NCBI GenBank assembly: GCA_045133915.1
Contig: JBGUUX010000086.1
Location: 1 to 25,278, forward strand
Direction: 5' to 3'
Length of the DNA: 25,278 nucleotides
Source: RGIG7300 sp045133915
GTDB lineage: Bacteria; Bacillota; Clostridia; Oscillospirales; CAG-272
Under the pieces are notes generated by a model, which saw only the letters and a program-made list of their open reading frames with translations, made no database searches and was not told the origin of the DNA. This document shows positions 15,575 to 24,795 of the stretch, in pieces; the stretch's first letter is position 1, and the number at the start of each line of letters is the position of its first letter. Both the position numbers and the translations under genes were made by a program.

Positions 15575-17992
15575 TTACTCCTCTGTTATACGCTCGATAT
15601 TCCAGATACGCTCTGCGTACTCTCTGATACTGCGGTCAGCGGCAAACTTACCTGCGCCTGCAATATTCATAAGAGCCATCTTGTTCCACTTATCACGGTC
15701 GAGGTAGGTCTCACACGCCTTTAAGTGGATGTGTCTGTAGGACTCGAAGTCAGCCATACACATAAAGGGATCGTGTACAAGCAGATACTCGGAAAGATGA
15801 GAGAAGGACTGACCGTTATAACCAGCGTTAAGGCTGTTTACGATATACTGAAGTCTCTGGTTTGCGTTATAGTATTCGGCGCTATGATAGCCCATAGAAC
15901 GCAGTGCATCTGCTTCGGGAGCGGTAAGACCGAACATAAACATATTCTCTTCACCCGCTTCTCTTGCCATCTCGATGTTAGCGCCGTCCGCCGTACCGAT
16001 GGTAAGAGCACCGTTAAGCATAAGCTTCATACAACCGGTACCGCTTGCTTCCTTACCTGCAAGGGATATCTGCTCAGATATCTCGGCTGCGGGAACAAGC
16101 TTCTCTGCAAGGGTTACGTTATAATCCTCCATAAAGAGGACCTTAAGCTTTTCGGAAATACGCTTATCCTTTTTGATCTCCTCTCCGAGGCACCAGATAA
16201 GCTTGATTATCTCCTTTGCCATACGGTAACCGGGAGCAGCCTTGGCGCCGAAGATAAATGTCTGAGGATGGATATCGGCGTTAGGATCAGCCTTTAAGGT
16301 CTGATAAAGACTGATTATATGCATAGCGTTAAGCAGCTGACGCTTATACTCGTGAAGACGCTTGATCTGTACGTCAAAGATACTGTCGGGGTTGATGATC
16401 TCGCCTGTACGCTCCTTGACCACCTCGGCAAAAGCCTTTTTGTTATCCTTCTTTATTTCTTCAAGCTTTGAAAGAACGTTGTTGTCATCGGCAAAAGCAC
16501 GAAGACCTGCAAGAGCTGTAGGATCCTTACGGTAGTCGTCACCAATGCAATCGGATATAAGAGATGCAAGCTTGGGGTTAGAATAACAGAGCCAACGTCT
16601 GTGTGCAACACCGTTGGTAACGTTGTCAAACTTTTCGGGCCACATACGGTAAAAGTTCTTAAAGGTAGAATCCTTAAGAATGTTAGAATGTATCTCCGCA
16701 ACACCGTTAACGTGGTGAGATGCAACTATAGCAAGGTTTGCCATACGGACAACACCGTTAGAGACAACTGCCATATCCGAGATCTTATCCCAGCTACCGG
16801 GATACTTCTCCCACGCTTCTCTACAGAAACGGTCGTTTATCTCCTTAACGATCATATGGATTCTGGGAAGCCAGAGGGAGAAGAGAGACTCGTTCCAGGT
16901 CTCAAGCGCCTCGGGCAGAACGGTATGGTTGGTATAAGAAATGATCTTTGTTACCATATCCCAGGATTCTTCCCATCCAAGGCAGTATTCGTCCATAAGG
17001 ATGCGCATAAGCTCGGGTACACAAAGTGCGGGATGGGTATCGTTGATATGGATAGACACCTTATCGGCAAGTGTTCTGATATCGCCGTATACAGCCATAT
17101 GGTCACGGATAATGCTCTGGCAGGATGCGCTGACCATAAAGTACTGCTGTGTCAGACGAAGAAGCTTACCCTCATAATGATTATCAGAAGGATAAAGAAC
17201 CTTACAGATGATCTCTGCATTGACAGAAGACTGAAGAGCACGGGCATACTGACCCTCGGCAAAGAGTTTCATATTAAAGTCGTCTATATCCTCTGCCTTC
17301 CAAAGTCTGAGCTTACTTACGGCATCACTGTCCGCACCGCTCATCATCATGTCATAGGGTATAGCTTTTATCTCCTCGGCATTTTCGTATATGATATCAA
17401 GTCTGCCGCTGTCCCAGCATTCCTTTACCTGTCCGCCAAAGCGCACACGGAAGCTACGGTCTGTACGGGGTACAAGCCATACGTCACCGCCGGGAAGCCA
17501 GTTATCAGGCATCTCAACCTGTACGCCGTCGATGATCTTCTGCTTAAAAAGACCGTATTCGTAACAGATAGAGAATCCTGTAGCGGGGTAATCAAGAGAG
17601 GAAAGTGAGTCCATAAAGCAAGCAGCAAGTCTGCCAAGACCGCCGTTACCGAGACCCGCATCAGGTTCACAACCGTAAAGGTCTTCAAGACCGTAACCGG
17701 TTTTCTTAAGAGCTTCTTCATAAGCTTCAGCAAGACCGAGATTGCAGAGATTGTTTTTTAAGGATCTTCCTACAAGGAACTCCATACACATATAATAAAC
17801 ACGTTTAGCGCCTTTTTCGTTGACACGGCTCTTAAAAGCTTGTGTTTTTTCAGAAAGGATATCGCGCACAGTAAGAGCACAAGCTCTGTAAAGCTGTTCC
17901 TTTGACGCTTCCTTTATAGAGCATCCGAAATTGCGCGCAAGCTTTACTTCGATATTGTTTCTAACATTTTTGGCGTTTAATGATCTTTCCAT
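15575..17992 (-). CDS. glgP: Glycogen/maltodextrin phosphorylase
   Basis: An 805-residue GT35 phosphorylase that splits alpha-1,4-glucans with phosphate to give glucose-1-phosphate; the length is normal for the family. Visible marks are YYMCMEFLVGRSLKNNL (about 66-82), EPDAGLGNGGLGRLAACFMDS (109-129), HINDTHPAL (315-323), YTNHTVLPEALE (353-364), the RLHEYKRQLLN loop (545-555), and the pyridoxal-phosphate site EASGTGCMKLMLNGALTIGTADGAN with Lys656. In that motif Cys654 replaces the usual Asn before Met-Lys. There is no N-terminal regulatory extension of the animal type. GGAAGG lies nine bases before the ATG, behind its own promoter. The GH13 gene follows after three bases. Confidence 0.96.
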   Translation of the reverse strand: MERSLNAKNVRNNIEVKLARNFGCSIKEASKEQLYRACALTVRDILSEKTQAFKSRVNEKGAKRVYYMCMEFLVGRSLKNNLCNLGLAEAYEEALKKTGYGLEDLYGCEPDAGLGNGGLGRLAACFMDSLSSLDYPATGFSICYEYGLFKQKIIDGVQVEMPDNWLPGGDVWLVPRTDRSFRVRFGGQVKECWDSGRLDIIYENAEEIKAIPYDMMMSGADSDAVSKLRLWKAEDIDDFNMKLFAEGQYARALQSSVNAEIICKVLYPSDNHYEGKLLRLTQQYFMVSASCQSIIRDHMAVYGDIRTLADKVSIHINDTHPALCVPELMRILMDEYCLGWEESWDMVTKIISYTNHTVLPEALETWNESLFSLWLPRIHMIVKEINDRFCREAWEKYPGSWDKISDMAVVSNGVVRMANLAIVASHHVNGVAEIHSNILKDSTFKNFYRMWPEKFDNVTNGVAHRRWLCYSNPKLASLISDCIGDDYRKDPTALAGLRAFADDNNVLSKLEEIKKDNKKAFAEVVKERTGEIINPDSIFDVQIKRLHEYKRQLLNAMHIISLYQTLKADPNADIHPQTFIFGAKAAPGYRMAKEIIKLIWCLGEEIKKDKRISEKLKVLFMEDYNVTLAEKLVPAAEISEQISLAGKEASGTGCMKLMLNGALTIGTADGANIEMAREAGEENMFMFGLTAPEADALRSMGYHSAEYYNANQRLQYIVNSLNAGYNGQSFSHLSEYLLVHDPFMCMADFESYRHIHLKACETYLDRDKWNKMALMNIAGAGKFAADRSIREYAERIWNIERITEE

Positions 17993-18029
17993 TTATATAA
18001 ACCTTCCAACATACCTTAAATATTAAGTA

Positions 18030-18058
18030 ATAGTATCACATATTTTTATAATTTGCAA
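18030..18058 (-). promoter_or_regulatory. Sigma-A promoter of the glgP-GH13 unit
   Basis: On the minus strand TTGCAA (18053-18058), a 17-base spacer and TACTAT (18030-18035), with TGA in front of the -10 box (extended -10). It lets glycogen breakdown be controlled apart from synthesis. Confidence 0.7.
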
Positions 18059-18089
18059 TAGTATTTTAACATTTTTTAGATAATTTATT

Positions 18090-18126
18090 AATAAAAACAA
18101 AAAAACGGTCATTGCTGACCGTTTTT
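18090..18126 (-). terminator. Terminator of the glgBCDA operon
   Basis: AAAACGGTCA (18102-18111) pairs with TGACCGTTTT (18116-18125) over TTGC. T-runs occur on both sides, and on the minus strand the tail is TTTTTTTGTTTTTAT. It lies just before the glgP promoter. Confidence 0.88.
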
Positions 18127-18137
18127 TCTTTATATAA

Positions 18138-19577
18138 CTATATTTCGTTATACATTTTCATATAACTTTGTGCTGAACCTGCCCAAGAGAAATCGGTTTT
18201 CATGATCTTCTGCTGGAGCTTGCGGAACGCCTTGGGATCACAGTAGAGCTCGTAAGAAGCGCAAATACGATCGTACAGCTCTGCCCCGGAATAGTTGGCA
18301 AAGGTAAATCCGTTACCCTTGACCTCTCCCTTATCGACCCAGTATCCCTTGATAGAGTCCGCAAGACCACCTGTCTCACGGGTAATGGGCACCGTTCCGT
18401 AACGGGATGCTATCATCTGAGAAAGACCGCAGGGTTCGCTCTTTGAGGGCATCAGGAATATATCGGATGCTGCATACACACGCTTCGACAGCTTGCGGTC
18501 GTAGGTGATAAGCGCTCTTACCTTGTCAGGGAAGCGTCTTTCCAGCTCAATAAAGTAATCCTCGTACTCGGTGTTACCTGTTCCGAGAATAACAAACTGT
18601 GCATCCTTTTCTGACATCATTCTATAGGCTATCTCACAAACAAGGTCGGTACCCTTGTGAGCAACAAGTCTTGAAATGATAGAGTACATGGGAACGTCCG
18701 CTCTTTCGGGAAGACCCAGCTCCCTCTGGAGCGAAAGCTTGTTCTCTGTCTTGCCCTTAAGACTGCGCCACATATATTTCTTAACTATATCGGTATCGGT
18801 ATGGGGATCGTAATAGTCATAGTCAATACCGTTAAGTATACCGGTAAGCTTGTAGCTGTGTTCACGAAGAAGCTCTTCCAGACCGTGAGCATATTCGGCG
18901 CTCTGTATCTCACCCGCATAGGTGGGGCTTACCGTGCTTACACGGTCCGCGCATACTATAGCCGCCTTCATAAGGTTCATGGCGTTTTCCCACTCCATAA
19001 GTCCGGTATGCTTCCAATCTATACCGAAAACGTCGGCAAGGATAGCCATATCGTACTGTCCCTGATATTCGATGTTATGTATGGTAAATACAGTCTTTAT
19101 GTTCTCATACCCCTGTATCTGCCTGTACTGGAGATTGAGATATACAATGCTCAAAGCGCTCTGCCAGTCGTTTGCGTGGAGGATGTCGGGATAGAAGTTT
19201 ATATGACTAAACATCTCTATAACGGCACGGGAGAAAAATGCGTATCTCTCGCCGTCGTCCAAATGACCGTAAAGTGTACCGCGTCTGAAATAGTATTCGT
19301 TGTCAATAAAGTAATAGGTAACTCCGTCCTTTTCCAAAGAAAGAACTCCGCAATACTGCTTACGCCATCCAAGCTCCACGGTAAATATTGCCTCTGTCTT
19401 CATCTGAGAGCGCCATTCCTGACCTACCTTATCGTAAAGCGGAATAACACAACGCACGTCTACCTCGTCTCCCGCATGGCTCTTAAGAGCTGCAGGAAGG
19501 CTTCCCATAACGTCGCCAAGACCGCCTGTTGCGGCAAAAGGCATACACTCGCTACCTACATATAATATTTTCTTCAT
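18138..19577 (-). CDS. glgA: Glycogen synthase (GT5)
   Basis: A 479-residue GT5 glycosyltransferase that extends alpha-1,4-glucan from ADP-glucose. N-terminal YVGSECMPFAATGGLGDVMGSLPAAL corresponds to the family's KxGGL(A/G)DV motif, but the lysine (Lys15 in E. coli) is Ala16 here. Other marks are HANDWQSAL (about 134-142), TIHNIEYQGQY (about 170-180), VSTVSPTYAGEI (about 213-224), LNGIDYDYYDPHTD, ISRLVAHKGTDL, and the C-terminal PSKSEPCGLSQMIASRYG...RETGGLADS, which holds the catalytic Glu of the E-x7-E type. It is the last gene of glgBCDA, eight bases after glgD. No Shine-Dalgarno lies at the usual distance; AAAGGAAAG sits about 20 bases upstream inside glgD, suggesting reinitiation after the glgD stop. 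Confidence 0.95.
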   Translation of the reverse strand: MKKILYVGSECMPFAATGGLGDVMGSLPAALKSHAGDEVDVRCVIPLYDKVGQEWRSQMKTEAIFTVELGWRKQYCGVLSLEKDGVTYYFIDNEYYFRRGTLYGHLDDGERYAFFSRAVIEMFSHINFYPDILHANDWQSALSIVYLNLQYRQIQGYENIKTVFTIHNIEYQGQYDMAILADVFGIDWKHTGLMEWENAMNLMKAAIVCADRVSTVSPTYAGEIQSAEYAHGLEELLREHSYKLTGILNGIDYDYYDPHTDTDIVKKYMWRSLKGKTENKLSLQRELGLPERADVPMYSIISRLVAHKGTDLVCEIAYRMMSEKDAQFVILGTGNTEYEDYFIELERRFPDKVRALITYDRKLSKRVYAASDIFLMPSKSEPCGLSQMIASRYGTVPITRETGGLADSIKGYWVDKGEVKGNGFTFANYSGAELYDRICASYELYCDPKAFRKLQQKIMKTDFSWAGSAQSYMKMYNEI

Positions 19578-19585
19578 ACTGTTGT

Positions 19586-20722
19586 TTATATCATCTTTCC
19601 TTTCGAAATATAGAAGGGCATGGTCTCGTGACCGCAGAGAGTTACACCGTCTCTGATAAATACATTCTTGTCGCTTATTACACAGTCAAGGGTTACGTTC
19701 TCACCTGCCCAGCTGCCCTGAAGCAGGATAGAATTACGGATAACGGCACCCTTCTTAACGTGTACGCCTCTGAAGAGGATACAGTTTTCAACCGTACCGT
19801 CGATAACACAGCCGTCTGCGATAAGGGAGTTTGTTACCTTAGCATTTTCACCGTAATGGGTGGGAGGTGTGTTGCGAACCTTGGTGAGCAGAGGTCTTTC
19901 CTTGTTTGCAAAGAGCTCGTCGCGCTTTGCTTCGTCAATCAGCTCCATATTGGCGGAGAAATACTTGCACAGATCACCTATCTCGGCGCAGTATCCGTCG
20001 TAACGGTAGATCTTATACACCGCCTGTCCCTGATGGAACGGAAGAGCCTGACTGTAGAGACCCTTAAGTCCGTGAGCCATAGAGCTGTTAAGCATGGAAA
20101 CGAGGAATCTTCTGTTGATGACCATTATATTCATGCTTACGTCGTACTTACCGGGAGCACTTGCTCTGTTCTCTACAAATTTCTTTATGGTTCCCTGTTC
20201 GTCAGATACAACGATAGAGTTTGTTGCGCGTTTGTCAGCCTCGGTCATGGTCTTTTCACGAACTACTACGGTAAGGTCAGCGCCTGTTTTTGCATGCTGA
20301 TCCATAACGTCGTGCAGATCCATATTGCATACAACGTCACTGTCGGAGAGAACTATAACGTCTTCGTCGCAGTTGCTGATAAACTCCATAACACCCATAA
20401 GAGCCTCAAGGCGGGTGGAATAAAGCTTATTTGCTTTGGGACTGTCATAAGCGGTTATAAAGGGTGGTAAGAGTATGATACCGCCGTTTCTGCGGGCAAG
20501 GTCCCAGTCCTTTCCCGTTCCTATATGATCTATAAGAGAACGGTAGTTATCGTGGGTAACTATGCCTATCTTGGTGATACCGCTGTTTACCATGTTGGAA
20601 AGCGGAAAGTCTATAAGTCTGTATCTGCCGCCAAAGGGTATCGATGCCATAGTACGTGTGGCGGTCATCTCGGGAATATTGTTATCGTGAATGTTTGATA
20701 AGATCAAGCCTGCTGCTTTCAT
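19586..20722 (-). CDS. glgD: Glucose-1-phosphate adenylyltransferase regulatory subunit GlgD
   Basis: GlgD is the GlgC-like partner found in Firmicutes; it has little activity of its own and tunes GlgC. The 378-residue protein keeps the pyrophosphorylase fold (PFGGRYRLIDFPLSNMVNSG at 29-48) but the nucleotide loop LAGGxGxRL of GlgC is replaced by LILSNIHDNNIPEMT near the N-terminus, which fits a non-catalytic role. A left-handed beta-helix follows at the C-terminus (about 290-370, repeated hydrophobic hexads such as VTNSLIADGCVIDGTVENCILF). GGGGG precedes the ATG by about eight bases, at the glgC stop, 12 bases downstream of glgC. Confidence 0.96.
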   Translation of the reverse strand: MKAAGLILSNIHDNNIPEMTATRTMASIPFGGRYRLIDFPLSNMVNSGITKIGIVTHDNYRSLIDHIGTGKDWDLARRNGGIILLPPFITAYDSPKANKLYSTRLEALMGVMEFISNCDEDVIVLSDSDVVCNMDLHDVMDQHAKTGADLTVVVREKTMTEADKRATNSIVVSDEQGTIKKFVENRASAPGKYDVSMNIMVINRRFLVSMLNSSMAHGLKGLYSQALPFHQGQAVYKIYRYDGYCAEIGDLCKYFSANMELIDEAKRDELFANKERPLLTKVRNTPPTHYGENAKVTNSLIADGCVIDGTVENCILFRGVHVKKGAVIRNSILLQGSWAGENVTLDCVISDKNVFIRDGVTLCGHETMPFYISKGKMI

Positions 20723-20734
20723 ATCATCGCCCCC

Positions 20735-21922
20735 TTATCTTACGTCGGGAATCATACTTCCCGCTTCTATCTTTTCGCCGTCTGCGATAACGGTGCCGTT
20801 TCCTATTACGGTAACGTCGGGTGCACTTGCTCTGTCGCCGCCGAGAACTACGTTATCGCCGATCTTAACGTCGCTGTCAAGTATAGCGTAGTTAACGTTT
20901 GCACCTGCGCCGATATACGTATCATTGAGAACGACGCTGTCACGTACCACTGCGCCCGGCATAACGGTAACGTTACCGAAGAGCACGGAGTTTATAATAG
21001 TACCGTATATCTTACAGCCCTCGCTTACGATAGAGTTCTTAACCTCAGCGCCGTCACCGACGTACTGGGGAGAGAGCGCTCCGTGGCGGGTGAACACTCT
21101 CCACTTTTCATCGTTAAGGGAGAATATCGGCTTCTCACCAAGAAGATCCATATTAGCTTCCCAAAGGCTTGAGAGGGTTCCTACGTCCTTCCAGTAACCG
21201 TCAAAGCGGAATGCAAACATACGCTCCTTTGCATTCAGCATATTGGGAATAATATTCTTACCAAAGTCGTTTGCAGAATCGGGATCGGCTGCATCTGCGG
21301 TAAGATAATCAAACAACGTTTGCTTGTTGAATATGTAGATACCCATAGATGCAAGGGTAGAATCGGGATTCTTGGGCTTCTCTGAGAACTTGAATATACT
21401 GTCGTCTTCGTTAACAGACATGATACCAAAACGGCTTGCTTCTTCGATAGGTACGTCTATTACCGCGATGGTACAGTCTGCATTATTCTTCTTATGGTAT
21501 TCAAGCATCTTGGCATAATCCATCTTGTATATATGGTCACCTGAGAGTATGAGAACGTACTCGGCATCATACTGCTCGATAAACTTAATATTCTGATAGA
21601 TAGCGTTAGCGGTACCCTTGTACCAGTCAGCAGAGTCCTTTCCCTGATATGGCGGAAGGATCTTTACACCTCCGAATGTTCTGTCAAGGTCCCAGGGGAG
21701 ACCGTTTCCGATGTAGTCGTTAAGCACAAGGGGCTGATACTGAGTCAGTACACCCACGGTATCAATGCCTGAGTTTGTGCAATTGGATAGCGGAAAATCG
21801 ATGATACGGTATTTTCCGCCAAAGGGAACTGCAGGTTTTGCTACGTTTTGCGTAAGTGCATATAAACGGCTACCCTGACCACCTGCCAAAAGCATAGCCA
21901 CGCACTCTTTCTTTTTGAACAT
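20735..21922 (-). CDS. glgC: Glucose-1-phosphate adenylyltransferase catalytic subunit GlgC
   Basis: GlgC makes ADP-glucose from ATP and glucose-1-phosphate, the committed step of glycogen synthesis. At 395 residues it has MLLAGGQGSRLYALT (10-24) for nucleotide binding, KPAVPFGGKYRIIDFPLSN (29-47), the substrate region WYKGTANAIYQN (100-111), the catalytic-metal ILSGDHIYKMDY (125-136, Asp129), and FRFDGYWKDVGT. A C-terminal left-handed beta-helix (about 290-390) is the allosteric and oligomerisation domain. GGAGG lies seven bases before the ATG. It follows glgB by 34 bases and precedes its partner glgD by 12. Confidence 0.97.
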   Translation of the reverse strand: MFKKKECVAMLLAGGQGSRLYALTQNVAKPAVPFGGKYRIIDFPLSNCTNSGIDTVGVLTQYQPLVLNDYIGNGLPWDLDRTFGGVKILPPYQGKDSADWYKGTANAIYQNIKFIEQYDAEYVLILSGDHIYKMDYAKMLEYHKKNNADCTIAVIDVPIEEASRFGIMSVNEDDSIFKFSEKPKNPDSTLASMGIYIFNKQTLFDYLTADAADPDSANDFGKNIIPNMLNAKERMFAFRFDGYWKDVGTLSSLWEANMDLLGEKPIFSLNDEKWRVFTRHGALSPQYVGDGAEVKNSIVSEGCKIYGTIINSVLFGNVTVMPGAVVRDSVVLNDTYIGAGANVNYAILDSDVKIGDNVVLGGDRASAPDVTVIGNGTVIADGEKIEAGSMIPDVR

Positions 21923-21956
21923 TTCGGATCCTCCTTGTGGTGATGATATATGTTCA

Positions 21957-23867
21957 TTAAATATTTTTGCCTTTTCGCGTAGGATTTTTGCGCTTACATC
22001 TTATTATGAGAGCTCCCATAGGAGGGATATCCGCAACAATGGAATAAGGATGTCCGTTGCAGGGGATATTGTCGCTTTTCATAATACCGTTCTCAATACC
22101 TGAACCTCCGTAGCACACGCTGTCGCTGCTCAGCACCTCCTCGTAGCTACCGCTATAACCTACGCCCACACGGAACCCATCGCGTCTGACGGGCGTGAAG
22201 TTAAGTATAACAGTAAGCTCTCTGCCTTTTTTGTCAAAACGGCGATACGAGATGATACTTTCGTCGGCGTTATCCGCATCTATCCAACAAAAACCTGCCC
22301 AGCTGTCGTCCTGCTCCCAGAAGCAAGGGTTATCCAGATACAGGTGATTTAACCGAGCGCAATAGAGCTGATAACGAGCGTGCATGGGGTAATCAAGCAT
22401 AAACCACTCTACGCTCTTTTTATACGCCCACTCGCTGAACTGAGCGATCTCGTTGCTCATAAAGTTAAGCTTTTTACCGGGTAAGGTCATCATATAGGTC
22501 ATAAAGGTCCTTGCACCCGCAAACTTGGTGTCATAGTCTCCCGGCATCTTGTCTAAAAATGACTTTTTGCCGTGTACTACCTCGTCGTGAGAAACAGGTA
22601 AAACGTATTTCTCATTATAGGCGTACATCATAGAAAAGGTCAGCTTACTATGCTCGTACTTACGGTATATGGGATCGAGCTCGGCGTATGACAGAGTATC
22701 GTTCATCCAACCCATATTCCACTTCATGGTAAAGCCAAGACCTTCGTTATCAAAGGTAGTAACGTTAGGCCAGTTAGAAGACTCTTCCGCTATGGTCATA
22801 ACGTCGGGATAATTGGTTGCCAGAGCAGAATTTAACTTACGGAAGAAGGCTATTGCTTCAAGACATCTGTTGTCACCGTAAACGTTGGGTATCCAGTCGC
22901 CGTCAGCGCGGCCAAAGTCAAGATAAAGCATAGAGGCTACCGCATCTACCCTAAGACCGTCTATATGATACTTATCTGCCCAGTACTGTGCGCTGGATAT
23001 AAGGAAGGACTGTACCTCTTCCCTGCCTACGTCAAAGCGGCGTGTACCCCAGTCTGCCTGTTCCATACGGTCTTTTCCCTGATACTCGTAGAGATATCCT
23101 CCGTCATATTCACAAAGACCGTGGGCATCCTTTGGGAAATGTGCCGGAACCCAGTCGAGTATAACACCTACACCTGCGGTATGCATTATATCCACAAACT
23201 CCATAAAATCCTTGGGAGTTCCAAAGCGGGAGGTGGGAGCAAAGTAACCTGTGACCTGATATCCCCAGGAACCGTCAAAGGGATATTCGGTTATAGGCAA
23301 AAGCTCTACGTGGGTATACCCCATCTGTATAACATAGGGAGCCAGCTCTTCGGCTATTTCCTTATAACTGAGAAGGGTGCCGTCTTCGTGACGCTTCCAG
23401 GATTCAAGATGTATCTCATATATATTGATAGGCTGTGCCGAAACGTGTTGACGGGTGAATTTCTTTTTACGTTTCTTCATCCACTTTTCATCGTTCCAAC
23501 AGTAACCCTCAATGTTGTAATACCTTGAAGACGTTTCCGGCGGAAGCTCGGAATAAAAAGCAAACGGGTCGCTTTTGTATATATCTCTTCCGTTATTTTC
23601 AAACAGATATTTGTAGTTATATCCGTCACCGAAACGGTCGGGTGAGATACGGCATTCCCATATACCCGCATCATTTACAAGGTACATAGGGTCATCCTTT
23701 GACCAGGAGTTAAAAAGTCCTGTTACGTAAGCTGCGCTCGCATTGGGTGCCCATACGCGGAACACGTACTCTCCGTCTTCAAAATGTGCGCCAAAATATT
23801 CATATGCAAAATAATTGGTGCCTTCGTGAAACAGATAGGGTGCGGCATTATTTTGTAGTTTTTCCAT
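21957..23867 (-). CDS. glgB: 1,4-alpha-glucan branching enzyme (GH13, CBM48)
   Basis: A 636-residue branching enzyme that moves alpha-1,4 chains to alpha-1,6 positions during glycogen synthesis. An N-terminal CBM48 domain (about 30-115, FRVWAPNASAAYVTGLFNSW) leads into the barrel at NIYEIHLESWKRH (148-160). GH13 regions are YTHVELLPITEYPFDGSWGYQVTGY (184-208), ILDWVPAHF (236-244), GLRVDAVASML (304-314, nucleophile Asp308), TIAEESSNWP (358-367, acid/base Glu361) and LPVSHDEVVHGKKS (423-436, Asp428). It lacks the extra N1 domain of E. coli GlgB. First gene of glgBCDA, with AAGGAG about nine bases upstream and a strong promoter. Confidence 0.97.
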   Translation of the reverse strand: MEKLQNNAAPYLFHEGTNYFAYEYFGAHFEDGEYVFRVWAPNASAAYVTGLFNSWSKDDPMYLVNDAGIWECRISPDRFGDGYNYKYLFENNGRDIYKSDPFAFYSELPPETSSRYYNIEGYCWNDEKWMKKRKKKFTRQHVSAQPINIYEIHLESWKRHEDGTLLSYKEIAEELAPYVIQMGYTHVELLPITEYPFDGSWGYQVTGYFAPTSRFGTPKDFMEFVDIMHTAGVGVILDWVPAHFPKDAHGLCEYDGGYLYEYQGKDRMEQADWGTRRFDVGREEVQSFLISSAQYWADKYHIDGLRVDAVASMLYLDFGRADGDWIPNVYGDNRCLEAIAFFRKLNSALATNYPDVMTIAEESSNWPNVTTFDNEGLGFTMKWNMGWMNDTLSYAELDPIYRKYEHSKLTFSMMYAYNEKYVLPVSHDEVVHGKKSFLDKMPGDYDTKFAGARTFMTYMMTLPGKKLNFMSNEIAQFSEWAYKKSVEWFMLDYPMHARYQLYCARLNHLYLDNPCFWEQDDSWAGFCWIDADNADESIISYRRFDKKGRELTVILNFTPVRRDGFRVGVGYSGSYEEVLSSDSVCYGGSGIENGIMKSDNIPCNGHPYSIVADIPPMGALIIRCKRKNPTRKGKNI

Positions 23868-23909
23868 GGCGCATCACTCCTTATAAATAGCTATAATTTC
23901 TCTAAGTAT

Positions 23910-23938
23910 ATTATACTCTACCCTATTCACAATTTCAA
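23910..23938 (-). promoter_or_regulatory. Sigma-A promoter of the glgBCDA operon
   Basis: On the minus strand TTGAAA (23933-23938), a 17-base spacer and TATAAT (23910-23915), 43 bases upstream of the glgB start. The remaining AT-rich gap up to 24001 shows nothing else recognisable. Confidence 0.8.
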
Positions 23939-24001
23939 TAGAAATTTGTCATTTTTTTGAAATATTTTCACAATTATTCAATTTATATGTGCAATTTAAA
24001 C

Positions 24002-24035
24002 AAAAAATAAAGACGACCTTTGACAGATCGCCTTT
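24002..24035 (-). terminator. Terminator of the creatininase-family gene
   Basis: On the minus strand AAAGGCGA (from 24035 down) pairs with TCGTCTTT (down to 24009), using one G-U pair that exists only on this strand, followed by ATTTTTTG. The gene's stop codon is at 24042-24044. Confidence 0.7.
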
Positions 24036-24041
24036 GTTTTT

Positions 24042-24779
24042 TTACTGAATAGCTTCTCTCAACCACTTGAGAGTGCATTTTACCATATGCTCACCTGTTT
24101 CGCGGCTTGCTTCCTTTGCGGATTCTGCAAACCATTCGGTGTTTCTCTCGCATCTGGAAAGGTCTACGTTTTCGGGCCATGTACCCATCATAAGAGAGGT
24201 CTCCCACTTGCCTGCGTGGTCAAATCCGCCGCATTCCTTCTGTGCCTCGGCACCGATAAGGGGAATTACCTTGATATATGAGAAGGGGTCGTCTCCGGTG
24301 CCCATATCCTCGTAGTAGGTCTTGTAGGAATCACTTCCCCACCAACCACGACCAAGAGTTTCTTCCATATACTCCATAGTAACCTTCTTTGCCGCCTTGT
24401 GACAAGCAATGGTCATGGGCATAAGACCCGCGCCCTCGGTCTGATGATGAGGAATGAGGTAGATATTCTTGATACCTGCGCTTATCATAGACTTTAGAAC
24501 GTCGTAGATGTATGCTGTATAAGCATCTTCGTTTACGTGGAAGTGTCCGGGCTTGGGCTCGCAAACAGCGTAGCTTGCAACACCGTACCAGATAGGAGGA
24601 CAAACAACGATCTCCTTTTCCTTTTCAAGCTCACGGAGACATCCTGTAACAACCATGGTATCGGTACCGCAGGAAGCGTGACGTGCGTGGTACTCAAGAG
24701 TACCTATGGGAATGATAAAGGGTACCTTGCGGTCAGCGCAGTCCTTTATCTCGTCATAAAACATATTTATAAGTTCCAT
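24042..24779 (-). CDS. Creatininase-family metal-dependent amidohydrolase, divergent
   Basis: A 245-residue cytoplasmic protein with the creatininase fold, normal in length. The first metal-site motif is clear: IPIGTLEYHARHASCGTDT, with Glu29, His31 and Asp40 at the spacing seen in creatininase (E34, H36, D45 in the Pseudomonas enzyme). The second motif is HHQTEGAG (111-118) where most of the family has a GHGGN-like sequence, and the third is HAGKWETS (188-195, with Glu193). The metal-binding frame is therefore kept but the substrate side has changed, so creatinine need not be the substrate; other members act on mycofactocin precursors, formamidopyrimidines or lactams. AAGGAG is six bases before the ATG. 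An M24 family gene lies upstream on the same strand, separated by a terminator and a palindromic repeat element. Confidence 0.82.
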   Translation of the reverse strand: MELINMFYDEIKDCADRKVPFIIPIGTLEYHARHASCGTDTMVVTGCLRELEKEKEIVVCPPIWYGVASYAVCEPKPGHFHVNEDAYTAYIYDVLKSMISAGIKNIYLIPHHQTEGAGLMPMTIACHKAAKKVTMEYMEETLGRGWWGSDSYKTYYEDMGTGDDPFSYIKVIPLIGAEAQKECGGFDHAGKWETSLMMGTWPENVDLSRCERNTEWFAESAKEASRETGEHMVKCTLKWLREAIQ

Positions 24780-24795
24780 ATTAAACTCCTTGTAT

